Positions 1-12,576 are shown, counted from the first letter of the stretch. The stretch is DNA of 64,000 bases from Plantago major (GCA_026545765.1 CM048843.1:10129501-10193500); one strand, 5' to 3'. Translations and numbers: made by a program. The notes: generated by a model from the letters alone, not told the origin.

Positions 1-939
1 TTATCGAGTCTACTTGCGGTGAGGTAAAGTAGTGAACCTATCAATTTCCTATACTTATGTTCTTGACACTCTTATCTGATTCAGTATAGGTCATTTTGGT
101 TCCAGTGCTCATAGGTATCTTAGCATTCTTTTCAGAAGGCTTAAGATTGAATTTTGTGAGCATATCTTTTGCATACTTTGTTTGACTAATGAATATTCCA
201 TCATTGAGTTGCTTGACTTGCAATCTGAAATAATTCATTTCTCCCATCATGCTCATCTCAAACTTGCTTTTCATGAGATTTGCAAAGTCATTACAAAGTT
301 GCTTGTCCTTAGATCCAAATATGATGTCATCAACATATACTTGAACTAAGAGTAGTTTCCCGTCATGATTTAAGGTAAATAAAGTTTTATCAACTCCACC
401 TTTCTTGAAACCACTTTCCAGAAGGTACTTGGCCAAAGTGTTATACCATGCTCTTGGAGCTGTTTAGTCCATCTGAGCTTTACATGGTTTATAGACCATT
501 TACTTTAGGAAACTTCAAAGCCGGTGGTTACTCAACATAAACTTCTTACGCAAGTTCATAGTTTAAGAATGCACTTTTGACATCCATCGATAAACTTTGA
601 AATCTTTATGAGTGCAAAGGCTAGAAAGAGTCTTATTGCATCAATCGGCAATGGTGCATATGACTCGTCAAAGTCTAATCCTTCAGTCTGGGTAAATCCC
701 TTGGAAACCAATCTTGCTTTGTTTCTGGTTATTTCACCAGATTCATTCATCTTGTTTCTGAAAACCCATTTAGTTCCAATCACAGATATTCCTTCTATAA
801 ATGGAACTAGTTTCCAGACTTTGTTTCTCTCAAATTGATCGACTCTTCTTGCATTGCGGAGATCCGATCTTGGTCTCCTAATGCTTCTTCTATATTTTAG
901 GTTCAATATTGAGATGAAACATCCAAAGAGAGTTAGCAT
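1..939 (-). pseudogene. copia reverse transcriptase remnant (element A)
   Basis: Two minus-strand blocks are recognisable. Bases 556-939 encode the N-terminal part (NKVWKLV, then GTKWVFRNKMNESGEI, then the KARLVSKGFTQ-type segment). Bases 41-436 encode the polymerase active site YVDD and the following FEMSMMGE segment. Bases 1-50, in another frame, encode the conserved tail YRKLIGSLLYLTASR. The blocks are in different frames and about 120 bases between them are badly degraded. It once copied the element RNA into DNA in the virus-like particle; no intact enzyme is encoded now. Confidence 0.9.
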
Positions 940-1144
940 TTTACTATTGCTCTCCTAGTCCTAACACCGATTAATTGGTCGATTATATCCTTTGCGGGAT
1001 GATCTTTGATCCATCTCATCATAGGTTTAGTGCTAGTAGGATCAATATCCACGTGATGCGAATGTGAATCACTAAGATTTTGATTTGATACTTTTTGATG
1101 TCGAGATATCGACATATGGGAAATGTCATGGATATCGACACTTT

Positions 1145-2330
1145 TTATGTTAGAGATATACGGAACATGCATTTCAACATTCTTATTTTGAGATACCTCT
1201 TCATGATGAAGGTTCTCGATAACTTTGTTCCATTTACGGAAAACTCTTGAAATTCCTCATCATGTCTGTGAGTCATCTTGTTGTTACTAGGCATTTCAAG
1301 CTTTTCTACGTTAGAGTCATCCTCACTTTCCATAATGATGTTTCTCCTTTCTGAGGATTCTTCTTTAGAATCCCTCAGTAATAGTTCTTTGAACTTTTCT
1401 GAGAGTTCATCATTAGGAGGTGTTTTCTTATTTCCTTCATAGAATACAACATGAATTGATTCTTCAATTTTCTTTGTTCTTTTGTTGTAAACTCTGTAGG
1501 CTTTGCTATCTGTGGAATAACCAAGAAAAACACCTTCATCTGCCTTTGGTTGAAATGTTCTCAGATAATCTTTACCATTGTTTAAAACAAAACATCTACA
1601 ACCAAATACTTTCATAGGGGGTCTTGTCATGGTGTTTGTTTATCAAACATCTGTTTTGAGTGTAGCAAAATTTGTGTTCTGACTTGACCCGATAAATTTC
1701 ACTTATTTCGATGTCATTAGCATTGTCCTTACGGCTTCTTTAAGGTTCTGTTTTCCTTTACAACACCATTTTGTTGAGGTGTTCTTACGGAGGAAAGTTG
1801 GTGTTGTATACCTTTGCGGTCTGAAACTTCTTTATGTCTTGGTTGACAAACTCGGTACCATAGTGCATTACGATTGCGGATACCTTGTCATTTTCATGAC
1901 TTCAAGCTTTTTCACAAGTTTGGTATCTCCACCACAGCATCGATTTTTGTTTGAAAAGACAACCCAAGTGAATCTTGAGAAGTCATCTACAACAACGGAC
2001 CATACTTCTTTCTGCATAACTAATTCTGGATGATTCAAAAGATCCATGTGTAAAAGTTGCGTTGGTCTAACACTAGAGTGTCGATCTTGGACTTGAAAGA
2101 GATCTTAGATTGTTTCCCCATCGGCGGTGAGCAGATACCTTCCTTTACGAAAGATGTTACAGGAAGGCCGACCACTAACTCTTTCTTGGCAAGTCTATTG
2201 AGTTTTGAAGTTCAAGTGACTCATTCTTTTGTGCCATAACGATTGCTCTTACGTGTGACGAGTTGACTCACCATGAGACATTCTTGATTGTGGCGGATGC
2301 AATCGGCAACATAAAGGCGCCTTTCATTGA
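1145..2330 (-). pseudogene. copia integrase remnant (element A)
   Basis: Bases 1145-1630 encode the C-terminal part of a copia integrase: a KVFGCRCFVLN start, a GVFLGYS segment and a YRVYNKRT segment, followed by an acidic linker. Bases about 1780-2100 are a decayed catalytic core. They align at DNA level with 12,577-12,740 of element B, where VVVDDYSRFTWV, the core aspartate region, can still be read. Bases about 2170-2330 correspond to the pre-integrase zinc-binding segment of element B but contain frameshifts. Confidence 0.8.
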
Positions 2331-2339
2331 CTAACTAAG

Positions 2340-5040
2340 GTATGCACTTTGAATTAGTTTGCGATGTTAGCTTTGAATTTTATAGTAAAACCGCATGCAT
2401 AAGCGGCTCATACTAAATAGATTATATTTCAAATCCTTAACATATGTCGTCGGTGATTGTTAAAGTCCCCAATTTGGCGTTGCCGAATCCGGAGAGGATT
2501 TAATTCTCCTCGACAAATCGATATACGGTCTGTGTTGCAAGCTTTGTGATCAACAGTTGCTTTGTCTCTGTCATGTGCTTTCGCATCCACTATCAAATAG
2601 CCATTGTGCTTTAGTCCGGAGGCATTACACTGTTGGAAGCAGGAGATTAGGTTCTCATATCTTTGATGGGCAAATCGAATTAAAAGTTCTTCGGTAGGAA
2701 TCCATTTTGAATGAATTTCTTTGAAATATGTTTTTTATGCAGCGAGGAGCGTAAGGAGAATTCTATTTGAATGAATGTTATCATTAGTGAAATTATTTTC
2801 TTCCTTGGTGTGTTCCTAGGTGCTCCATATGATGCTTTCGGATACTGTCGGTCTACGAGTTTGCTTTCGACAAACTTAGCCTTCCTTACAAGATTTCTTC
2901 TAGCCACGGCATTGATTTTCGGTGGCTTGATTTAACTTCCGCCGATAATTGCTTTGAGCAATTCTAGCTTTCGACCATCGTTCTTGCTCTGCTTGTACTC
3001 ATGAGCAAGTTGTTTTCCGATGCCTTTGTAGCAATACCGTTTGAGCACTTGAAGCTATCGAGATCTTTTCTCGTGACTTTGCTAGTCTCTGGTTGGTCAA
3101 TTTCTTTCGAGAAAAAGTGACATGGGAGAATTTGCGACTCTGCAATTCTACCTTTTGAAGACATAACCTTTGTGGGTGTTTACACTTTTTAGTGTTGTGT
3201 TTTTTTGAGCGTGCCCAGGTTTTGTTTTTTACTTGTTTTTCCACAAAGGTTTGGTGCAACTACCTTTCCTTTGTCGACAATCTTTGTCTTCTCACCGATA
3301 CTATAGATTGCATGGGAACCGTCTTCTTGAGTACTAACAAATGTTCTTCTCTCCTTACTCTTATTGGTGATAGAACAATCATGCATGTATTCATTGAAGT
3401 CCTTTCTTTTTGAAGGATCTCTTAAGTAAGATTGTACTTGATGAAGTGTCACTAGCTTTGGCATAAGATTGAAAAGATAATTCTTTCTTCTTGAGTTCCT
3501 TGTTCTCGAAAGAAGATCTTCATAATTCTTTAAATAATTGACCATTGCTTCTTTATGTGACTTTTAGGTCTCGGATATACGAGCTTTGAGAGATGCATTT
3601 TCAGCATCCTTTCTCTCGATTCTTTAACTAATTGAAATTTTCCTTTTCAAGAGAATTCTTTTCTTCTTCAAGGTTTTCGGCTCTAGCTCGGATCATTAGA
3701 AATTCTCTTTCATAGATGTCAAGTTCTTTCCTGAGATTTTCTAGATTTTTTATTTCCTCTTCATCACTTTCATAAGTATAACTGGAATTATGTGTTACCT
3801 CATCAGCCATAAGACAGTTTTCTATGTTGGAGATATGTCGGGCCGTCAATTTGACAACTCCACATTTCATTCTTCTTGAGGCCGAAGTCGATTATATCAT
3901 GAGTAACTCCACATAATTCTGGTGATGGTAAGGTTGAGTCATCTGAATTGTCATCTTCAGAATCTGTCTCAACGTCTAGAGCATCTAGTTGAATTTGGAT
4001 TTTCTTTCTTTCTTCAGTTAACAAAGCTTTCTGGCTTCTTCTGAAGATTCTCCTCTCTTTCTTGTCACCTGTCCTTACTTTGTTGAGGGCAGGACAATCC
4101 TTCTTGAAGTGGCGGGTTTACGACAATAAAGCAGATATCGTTTCAATTTACCTTCCTCGATTACATGATTCTTTACATTTGCCTTGTTATTGAGCTTTGC
4201 ATATTTTTGTCTTGGTGATAGTTTGAGCCTTGATGCTTTTGACTTCTCTTTGGCTTTTCTTCTTTCAATTTCTCGTGATATATTTGCTCATTTGCTTTGC
4301 GGCAAGAGCATCCTCGATTTCTTCCTTGCTTTTCTTCTTTTGAAGTTCCTTGAGTGATTAGAGCAACGTTTTGCAACTTTTAGGTTGTTTGTTCTCTTTG
4401 AGTTGTCTCATAATCAACGGTAGCAAGATGAGAAAAGTTCCTTTGGAGTGATATTTGGCATTCCTTGGTTAAAATAAAAGAATTTGGTATGCTCCTAGTT
4501 GTGGTTAAGACTTACGACAATGGTCTTAATCTTTTACATTTGGAGTATCTGTTGCTTTCCCAAAGTGCCATGTCACTCATGAGAGTGGTAAATCTGAAAT
4601 CAAGTTCTTCGAGTTTGATGGGTCCTTGTTTGAAATTTTGAAATTTCAACTTGAGAACTTCGAACTTGTTTTCTTTGGTTTTCGATTCCGGCAGATTTCT
4701 TCAATCGGTTGCGAGCGACTTTCGCCGTTTAGCACCCCACGGTTTACAGTATATGCTCGGTGTCGATCGATGATGATATTCTGAGCTTGACCATCGAGCG
4801 ATTTCTCTTGGCATCTTAGATGTCTAGAGTTCTCTGAGCTTTGGTTAAGTAAATAACTTGACTAGTAGATCTCCGCTTGTTGTGGATCGGTTTGTGAAGA
4901 TCCTTCGCTTTGATCTTTGTCTCTACCATTAGAAACCTCCATGACTTGTTTGAGTTGTTGAATGACTATTGGGCCATTCTTTATCACTTGATCATTTAAT
5001 CACTTATGGCTTCAAGGTGGAGCATCATGTTATTTTTCCA
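2340..5040 (-). pseudogene. copia Gag and protease remnant (element A)
   Basis: This region aligns with 12,800-15,700 of element B. Minus-strand pieces at 2680-2907, 2964-3259, 3189-3545, 3628-3870 and 3803-4024 encode the post-zinc-knuckle part of Gag: a basic region, a glutamate/lysine-rich coiled coil with YEREFLMIRARAE, and the segment MLTEERKKIQIQLDALDVE. A CCHC-type zinc knuckle is expected near 4090-4140, where C-R-K and K-K-D-C-like pieces lie in different frames. The N-terminal Gag part around 4700-5040 is also frameshifted. Gag forms the particle shell; this copy cannot. Confidence 0.75.
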
Positions 5041-5186
5041 TTTCGTAATTCTACGGTTTGAGAATGGGTGCATCACTCGAGACATACTGCACACTTAACA
5101 CACAAATTAAATCGTCCTCAAAATGGACAAAGTTCCTTCACCTATCTGGGGATCTAGGTTCGGTCTTGAAGGCTTGTGAACCTCCC

Positions 5187-5198
5187 GCTCTGATACCA
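5187..5198 (-). other. primer-binding site of element A (initiator Met tRNA)
   Basis: On the minus strand the bases read TGGTATCAGAGC, the complement of the 3' end of plant initiator methionine tRNA and the usual primer site of Ty1/copia elements. It is two bases from the LTR edge at 5201, with the same 2-base spacer as in element B. This fixes the orientation of the element and shows that the neighbouring repeat is its 5' LTR. Confidence 0.9.
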
Positions 5199-5200
5199 CT

Positions 5201-6834
5201 TGTTGGTCCGGATAACGCGAGTAAAAGACTAGAGGGGGTGAATAGTCTTTTAAAACTTTTGTCGATAAAAACTATTTCTCGGATATCGATACTTAGAATC
5301 GGTAGCGGAAGACTTAATAAAGATAAGTGCGAAGCAGTTAAAGTGTGTGTATGTTCTTTGAAATGTAAATCTGAAGGTAAATAACACGGCAAGTATAGTG
5401 GTATCTGGAGGTGGCGTAATCATCCGACTAATCCACTTGATCTATCGAGACCTAGAATTCATTAGAAACGGATAATTGAGTTCACCTTACAATAAACCTA
5501 TTCTAAGATTCTTAACAATTGGTTCCCAACCAAATGTTCCCCTGAGTTGTTCCCGGCTTTCATACCCAGTACTTCTGTACTCGAAACCTTTGAGTTATTC
5601 TAGCTTCCCAAGCTATGTACTTCCTATACTCGATAACCTTGAGTTATTCCTTAGTTTCCCAAATCAAGTACTTCCTATACTCGGTAACCTTGGAGTTATT
5701 CACGATTTTCAAACTAAGTACTTCACATGCTCCACGCCATTTATGGTGTTGGTTTTGGTTTGAGTTGTCGGATGAGCTTCTTTAATAACTTATTGAGTTA
5801 TTGAGATAGCTCAAGTGAATCAAGTATACTTAATACACTTTTCAATGTATGGTATCTTGTTCTTTTTCTTGACCAAGTCTTAGTTAAATGTTCGAGAATG
5901 AATCTCGGATACTTGATCTTTTGTTTCAACTCTTTCACGAGATAGCTATGCTTGTTTAGGATCGGACACTTAGAACTTGATGTTACTCAAGATCAAATGC
6001 TTTGAGTGCATGAAAGCTTTGTGAGTAAGTAAGTTGCTTTGAGAGAGTAAGATGTTGACGTTTTATGCGATTCAAGGTGTGTCTAAGGTATCTTCTCAAG
6101 CAGTCTAAGTGTTGATATTTATAGATGAATTTGAGTGCCGTTTGAATAGTATCCGTTAGGCTCAAATTCAAACTATTGATATCTGTGTATAATCTTGTAG
6201 CAGTTTTTCTTCTTCTTGAAGGCTAGTTGCTTTTATTGAGACATCTTTGTCCGTGCATTAAATGCATTGTACTATACTTTTGTCTGTAGTGTCAGCGGAA
6301 CTATGCTTTATATCGAGACTAGTGTTATACGATTCTTTGCACGTCCTTATCTTCAATCTTCAGATACCACTTATATTGAAACAACTTTGTTTGCAATATA
6401 TATATTTCTCTTTCAGAAATGTGGTTAAAGCTCAAGGTATCTGAGAATAGATATTTGTGGACACTTTCCTTGTTCTCAGATAGGTCTTTTATTTTTCAGA
6501 TATCTCTTGTGACACAGTTTGTTTGAAACTATTCGTGTCTTCAAGATATCTAGCTAAGATATCTGAACAACAGTTTCAGCAATCTTGTGCAGTTTCTTCA
6601 AGTCTTCAATGTCGTTGATCTTGTTCTGCTTGGATGTCTTCTTCTTGGTCTTCTCTTCATAAAATAAAAATTATATTTTGAGACCTAACATCCTATACAA
6701 GATTAGCTAGACTATCATACTTAGTGAGTTTCCTCTTTTACAATGTTCAAGTGAACCTAGAGTACTAATCACCTTTCTGAGACTAAGATAAGTCATCATG
6801 TTGCTGATCAAAATCTAAACAGATACTTCTAACA
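5201..6834 (-). repeat. 5' LTR of element A (1,634 bp)
   Basis: On the plus strand it begins TGTTGG and ends TAACA, so on the minus strand it is bounded TGTTAG...CCAACA. It aligns end to end with LTR B (15,808-17,451), with recognisable blocks such as the CACGCCAT(T/A)TATGGTG segment and the terminal ~230 bp. It differs from LTR B by many substitutions and indels, often at CAG or CTG in one of the two copies. The right flank holds AACAAATTTCC-like repeats. Confidence 0.88.
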
Positions 6835-6893
6835 AAATATCTAACAAATTTCCTAACAAATTTCTCAAGAAATTTCCCAACAAATTTCCCAAC
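6835..6893. repeat. short AACAAATTTCC-like direct repeats at the A/P junction
   Basis: About five imperfect copies of an 11-13 base unit related to AACAAATTTCC lie between the end of LTR A and the open frame of fragment P. They resemble the LTR terminus CTAACA and may have arisen by slippage at the insertion junction. Confidence 0.7.
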
Positions 6894-8299
6894 AGAGCTT
6901 TTCTAGTAAAGAGATATGTACGAGCAGTTATACCTTCAAGACCGAAAGAAGCGATATTTGAGATCTTTGAAGAATTCCCATATCTCAAGCTTCTCTGCGC
7001 ACCAGTGGACTATCCACCTTTGGATGTCTTTGAGTTCTATAACAACTCTAAAATCTTCACAAAACTTGTGAATGATGAAGAAGAAAAATACATGCAGACT
7101 GAATTCCAAGGACAAGAAATTGTTCTAGACTACAAGACTTTCTGCAAGATATTCCGATTGAAAAATCGAGGAACATTTGAAGACATCAACATCAAGGACG
7201 CTTCCATGATTCAAGGCGTCAAGGAGCTATTTGAAGCAATCCAGTTAGAAAATGCAAAGGGTTGTCCAGGAGACTTTGTTCTGAAAGCCATCAGAACTAG
7301 TCATCTCCAGAAACACTGGAGTACTTTAGCTCTTATTTTGGTCCGTTGCTTTGATGGCAACAAAGGAGGAGTAGACCAGATAAGCATGGAGAGATGGATG
7401 ATGATGCATCTTCTGAACAAGAAGCATAAAGGGCAGGAAACCCACTTCAATTGGGGAAATGCGCCTTGACAAATTTCTTGGACATATTGAGAATTTGAGC
7501 CCAAAATCATCAATGGCCTTCTTGAGCCAAAGGCGATATGCACTTTGGTCTCGAGAATCTGTTACATTAAAACAATGGGAATCACTCTCGAGAGAGGCGA
7601 AATCGATCACCAACTCCCTTTTCGACATGCCTTTGAAGAAAAGGAGAAACTTCTTCTTGAGAACGCTTTTCGAAAGGCGGAAGAACAAAAGCGCTTGACA
7701 AGGTGAGGAGGTCTCTGAGCAAGCCAAGATAAACCTCCAGTTGCGAGAAAGAGGACTCAAAGCAAAAGAGCCTCCAATTCCCTAAGCATACAAGAGGCAC
7801 AACCTTCGAGCAAGGTCTCGAGAAGATGTCAGACGCCTTGAAGGCAACTCGAGAATGCCCCAAGAGTCACGAACGAATGCTCCGAACTCTCCGAGATGAT
7901 AGAAATATCATAGATGGAGTGCACTTGACAGAATAGTGATTCTAAGGATGATGAAGTACTTGCAAAAGTACTCGAAAGATTCAAGTATGAGACCCGTGGA
8001 GGAGCATCAAGCTCGGCTCTTGAGAGACAAGAGCCCCTACGGCCGGGGAAGAAGAAGGCATGGGTGAGGAAGATAGAATCTTTGGAAGATCCGACATCGC
8101 TTCCACATTCACAATGCCGCCTTAATGTTCTTTGAAGAAAATCTGTTTTAACACGGGTTCCTCATCCTTGAAAGCTCGACTCTCGAGAAGGGATCAAGCG
8201 AGATGGAGACTCGGAATGATCTGCAAAGGAGAACAACAATGAGCCTGAGAGGCGTGGAATCACCACAAGTCGAGATTAATGATCGGCTGACCTATTTAG

Positions 8300-9176
8300 G
8301 TAACAAAGATAGTTTGTATCTAACATGTCGACATAATTGCATGTTAACTTGTTACTCATAATTTGTATTTATTACGAGCCAACATGGAACACACTTTCGG
8401 GGAAGAAAACATCCACCTTGAATCCGGAAGGTTCCTCGACCTCGAACATCAAGAAGAGCCTGTCCCACAGGTAGTGAAGTTATCTCTGAACAAGAAATAA
8501 CTAACTAAAAATGCTCTTATCTTATGTTCTAATATTCTTATTGCCTCTTCTTAGGCTCCAACTGAGGAAGTAGTGGTGGTGGAACCAACACCCCAAAACC
8601 TAGAGATTCCAGAGGCTGGAAAGCTTTCTGAGGAAGTATTTACTGAGCCTTCTGCTGAGAAGGTAAGTAATCAGTAATAGTCTCCTTCAAGAATGCTCAG
8701 GAAAACCCACTACTAAAATCTCTTATGTTTGTTCTTACAGGCTCAGTCAGAAGGACAATTGGATGAAGAAACCGTTGTGTTAACTCTTCCAAAAGAAACT
8801 AAAACTGCTGAACAAGCAGTATCTGCAGAAAAGGTGCCAGAAACCCCCAAGGTTTCTGAGGACCATGCTACTGAGCTTCCTCACTTGGAAGTAAGTGAAG
8901 TCTCAGAAAGCACTTTTCCACCTATCTTTTCTGTTAACAGTTTCTAAACATATTTGATTTTAATTCTCAGGTTCAAGCAGAAAGAAAGGTTGATGAGGAT
9001 AAAACTTCTCCTCACACCGAAGTATCTAAGGTCTCTGAGACCAAGCAATCAGAAGTACAGGATAATGAGCCTAGTGTTTCTACACAGGTATGCTCAGAAA
9101 GCTTACTTTTGCTCACATATACTAACTCAAGTGGTTTGAACAAAACTAACTTGATCCCTTTCTTTCACGCTCAAAG
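8300..9176 (+). other. array of short phase-0 exons and ~80-nt introns inside the extra ORF
   Basis: Three consecutive exon-like blocks, 8555-8662 (108 nt), 8741-8890 (150 nt) and 8971-9087 (117 nt), are all multiples of three and all in phase 0. They are separated by introns 8471-8554, 8663-8740 and 8891-8970. Donors are CAG|GTAGTG, AAG|GTAAGT, GAA|GTAAGT and CAG|GTATGC; acceptors are CTTCTTAG, TTCTTACAG and AATTCTCAG. A further intron is likely at 8300-8388 (acceptor now TTACGAG) and one at about 9088-9176. The exons encode acidic peptides with repeated AEK and VSE motifs and no stops. Confidence 0.65.
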
Positions 9177-11064
9177 TCTAGTGCCAATTGATTTACTCAA
9201 GGCTTTCCAGAAGCACACTTTAAAGAAACATCTCAAGTGCTTGAACAATGGCGAGAAACTTCGAAGGTGACCTTTCGATTAGCGAGTAATCGGCGTCCCG
9301 AGAAAGAAGCAATCGCCTTCAATGGAAGATTATATCCATGCATTGTTCCCAGAGTCCTACTCATTTGCCACTCGATGCATGAAGACTTCATTCATGAAGT
9401 AGCACGAACTTATAGCGATTTCAAGTCTGCGGATGCTCAAACCAAAGCGGATGGTTACCCATCACCTTGCCCAACAAACTCACTACTTATCCTGCTGAAC
9501 AAGAAGAAGTTAATGGGAGGATGATTACATTCCCAAATGTGATCAACGAGTTTCGAAAGATGGGCGAAAATGATTATCAAGAACCTCCTTGAGCATCCAA
9601 ACCGAAGCAAAGAACAAGAGTGATGATGATGATGATCGAATGATGATCTGACACTGGACAAGGCGGGATTGAAAGCTAGCAAAGAAAGTGGAGAAAAGGC
9701 TACTCCCTCAAATGCTCGAGCTCCATCATCATCACCTCCCAAGTCTCATCAAGATACCCAACAGGCTGAACACAATGATGCCATAGAAGAAATTTCAGCC
9801 GCTGAGTTTAGGATTAAACAACTCAGAAAGGTATTGGAAGAAGAGAAGAGAATCAACATTGAGACTCAAGCTCTTGTTGATGAAAAGGAAGCCAAAATCA
9901 AGAATCTCGAAGAAGCTAATGCCAAGGAATTGGCACTCCTAGATGAGCAAAGATTTTAAAAATGCCATTGTTGTCACAGTTGCTGAGATAGATGCCATGG
10001 ATGACAATGATGATGAAGAGCATGATGTTGAGACTGCATCAGAAAGACCTTCTACATCTTCTCAGAAGGCCAGCACACTTGATGGAAAGTAGGAGAAGAT
10101 TGTCAATCTGCAAACAATCCAAGAAAAGGATTATGATAGTGATGCTGAAACCCACAACTTGATTACTGAAGCAGAAGATGAGAGACTTGTCACTCAGCAC
10201 AAAAGAGCCCTACTTGCTCCTCATATATTCTCTGCACCAATTAGTTCAAGAAGTGAAGAGCACCATGCAAGGAACAGTGTCTTTTAAGAGCTCAGAAAGA
10301 CACTAGTTGTCCAAGACACAGAAGTGCTAAAATCCATCCCAGAAGAGATGAAGCCATTGGCTGCTGCCTTACTCAACAGAGCAACCAGCATAGCTCTCTC
10401 TCAGAAAGACCTAGGGTTGGTCAGGGATGAGGATTGTAACAATGCTAATGCAGCATTGAATGAAGCCGACCATATTACGCAAGCAGCGCCGTCTAAGGCC
10501 GCTTGAAGAGCTCAGCGAAAGGGCGAGGCGGTTAGGCGGAACAAAAAGTGAAGAAGGAACTTCAAGAATTAGTCGGGGTGCAACAATCTCGGAAAAACTT
10601 TGAAACTCTCTCTGAAGCTTATGCTATCATGAGTCGATCATTCATGACTAAGGGAAGAAGAGATGCCTCGAGAAAGCGGAGGAAGAAAAAACCAATCAAA
10701 TCCTCCTCCTCAAATCGACTTGTCATTATGGACACCACTTGGAACACCCTTTTGAAGAAGTTGTTCCGGATCAACCACCGGAAAGGTGAAGTATAGTAAC
10801 TAGGGGAACCGAGTCCCTTAGAATCTCGAGAAGAAGACTTGAAGAAGAGGAAAAGGAAGAAGGAGAAGTAAGAGGCGAAAGCTGCAAGTCTCCAATTTTG
10901 GACTTCAATGATGATGAGGATGAATCTGACACAGATGAACATCCACTTCACAAGGAAAGGAGACAAGCAACTACTTCACAACCTCCTCTCGCAGCAAGAC
11001 CATTAGCAGCCAGAACCCCTTCTGGAAATACCAAGTCATTACAAGGAACATCCACCAGCCGGCC

Positions 11065-11240
11065 ATTGGCGGGAAGAAAGAGTTAGAGGATCTCGACAAA
11101 AGGCCACCAAGCGGAAAAGCAAGAAGGATTTCGGTTTGGCGAGAGTAAAGCCTGACCCAAGGGAAGAAAGAGTTAGAGGATCTCGACAAAAGGCCGCAAG
11201 CGGAAAAGCAAGAAGGATTTCCGGTTTGGCGAGTAAACAA
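11065..11240 (+). repeat. tandem duplication (~90-bp period) in the extra ORF
   Basis: Two copies of a unit starting GGGAAGAAAGAGTTAGAGG lie at about 11,070 and 11,160 and run through AAGCGGAAAAGCAAGAAGG to the TTTGGCGAGTAAA segment. They differ by only a few single-base gaps, which put them in different frames. Confidence 0.85.
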
Positions 11241-12268
11241 TGAAACACATCAAGAAAGGCCAGTGATGCCCACATTGAGTATATGAAGACTAGTAATGAA
11301 GAATCTTCATATAGGTGCATTACGAACAAGAGAGGTATTGGATTACGGAACTACAACATCTACTTGTCAATGATAAGTTTCAACTCCATCCTCGACGGAT
11401 CACGAAATGGAGAAAAGCGAATTGCTAAAACACAGCACCTTCATGCACAGCTAAACTTTGAAGTAGAAAAGAGGAATGAAGCGAAAGATGGATCTTTCTT
11501 TTGCTGTCCTTACCCAATCGATGATGTACACAAGGTAAGAAAAGCTGGATGGTAGCTCTGACGGGAAGAACAAACTAGGTGTTTCAACCTATGAGTCATT
11601 CTATATGACATTGGATGAATACCTAGATGATATACACTATCTGGAAGAAATATACAAGTATTTCATCTCAGCTGCAAGTAGACCATGCATGGGTCTGGGG
11701 AAAGTACTTCTGGGTCAAACACTTTCTGCGGAAGAATCACAAACTTGGCAAGAGTTACCATGAAATATTTGACTTATCTAGAAAGACAGAGCTCTCTATC
11801 AGAAGGATTCTTTATGACTATGTCCAAGAATGCAGAAAAGTGGATGATCATGTCGGTGATCCGAAAGGGTCTTTGAAGAACTTGAGGTATCTAAACCCAA
11901 GTTGCGTTTCTGAAGACTTGAAGACTAGTAACATTAGAATACTCTCTTGGAGCTTAGACTCTCCTTTGTTCTAATTTGCTTAGTATATTTTATTACTTTT
12001 TGTAATCTTGCTGATTGTTTTTAAAATTCTCTATATGTAAAAGTTGCATCTCTTTCTGTAAAGCGTACTGTCGAAGATCATAGTCTCGATACATTTTAAT
12101 AGATGACAACTTATCGTGAAGATCACTTCATGTGATTTGGTTGATGTTTACTTCTGCATAATTGACTAAAATTGAATATCATTTGAAATGATTAAGTGGT
12201 GGATTGTTTTCTCTTCCAGGGTTACAAATTTGTAATAGGACTTAAAATATAGTCATGGATGACTGATC

Positions 12269-12280
12269 AAAAAAGGGGAA
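12269..12280 (+). other. polypurine tract of fragment P
   Basis: An AAAAAAGGGGAA tract stands 16 bases before the start of a plus-oriented LTR fragment. This is the plus-strand priming site expected at the 3' end of the internal region. The 16-base spacer (ATTTTTTAGG...) is longer than the usual direct contact with the LTR. Confidence 0.7.
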
Positions 12281-12296
12281 ATTTTTTAGGAATATA

Positions 12297-12560
12297 TGTT
12301 AGTATTTTGATCACTCATCACATGTACCTATCTTAGCCAGAAAGGTGATTAAGTACTCTTGGTTCACTTGAACATTGTAAAAGAGGAAATCACTGAGTAT
12401 GATTAGTCTAGTAAATCTTGTATTAGGATTATAGGTCTCTGAGTGTAATTTTTATTTCAAGAAGACCATGAAGATTAATCCTAGCAATGAAGCTTTTCTG
12501 AAGATTAGAAGACTAAAGATTGCACAAGATTTATAAAGATATCAAGGTTAAGTCTCACTT
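12297..12560 (+). repeat. 5'-terminal fragment of a plus-oriented LTR (fragment P)
   Basis: It starts TGTTAG and matches the reverse complement of the right ends of LTR A and LTR B: TTTTGATC, then AGAAAGGTGATTA, then CACTTGAACATTG and AAGAGGAAA in the same order and spacing. Only about 260 of ~1,640 bases remain. The match ends near 12,560, and integrase sequence of element B begins within about 20 bases. It is therefore a broken 3' LTR of a copy in the opposite orientation. Confidence 0.8.
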
Positions 12561-12576
12561 GATTTAAAATGTCTCT

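Larger units (their letters stand above)
1..5200 (-). mobile_element. Ty1/copia retrotransposon A, SIRE/Maximus type, internal region (cut by window edge)
   Basis: The internal region reads on the minus strand in the order Gag (right), protease, integrase, reverse transcriptase (left), which is the Ty1/copia order. The reverse transcriptase contains YVDDIIFG followed by FEMSMMGE, wording typical of the SIRE/Maximus lineage. A primer-binding site and LTR A lie immediately to the right. The coding sequence is broken by many frameshifts and stops, so the copy is dead as written. RNase H and the 3' LTR would lie left of base 1. Element B is a close relative and aligns with it from integrase to LTR. 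The family is clear; lineage assignment rests on motif recognition only. Confidence 0.9.
6894..11976 (+). pseudogene. extra ORF of a plus-strand copia fragment (P), with introns
   Basis: A long plus-strand coding remnant. It is already open at 6894 and runs in one frame to 7469, through AFLVKRYVRAVIPSRP, FEEFPYLKLL, VDYPPLDVFEFYNNSKIF and a tryptophan-rich end. The style resembles retrotransposon-associated 'putative plant transposon protein' domains. Next come acidic Pro/Glu/Lys-rich segments (8390-9087), a coiled coil (9669-9959), asparagine/aspartate-rich stretches, and a C-terminal part (11,283-11,876) in several frames. It is followed by a polypurine tract and LTR start in the same orientation, so it sits where SIRE/Maximus elements carry their extra env-like ORF. 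No start codon, and many frameshifts. Function unknown; the family match is tentative. Confidence 0.6.

Noticed and set aside
7301-7863. Minus-strand frames opposite fragment P
   Set aside because: The plus-strand frame is longer, continuous from 6,894, and is followed by a polypurine tract and LTR of the same orientation.
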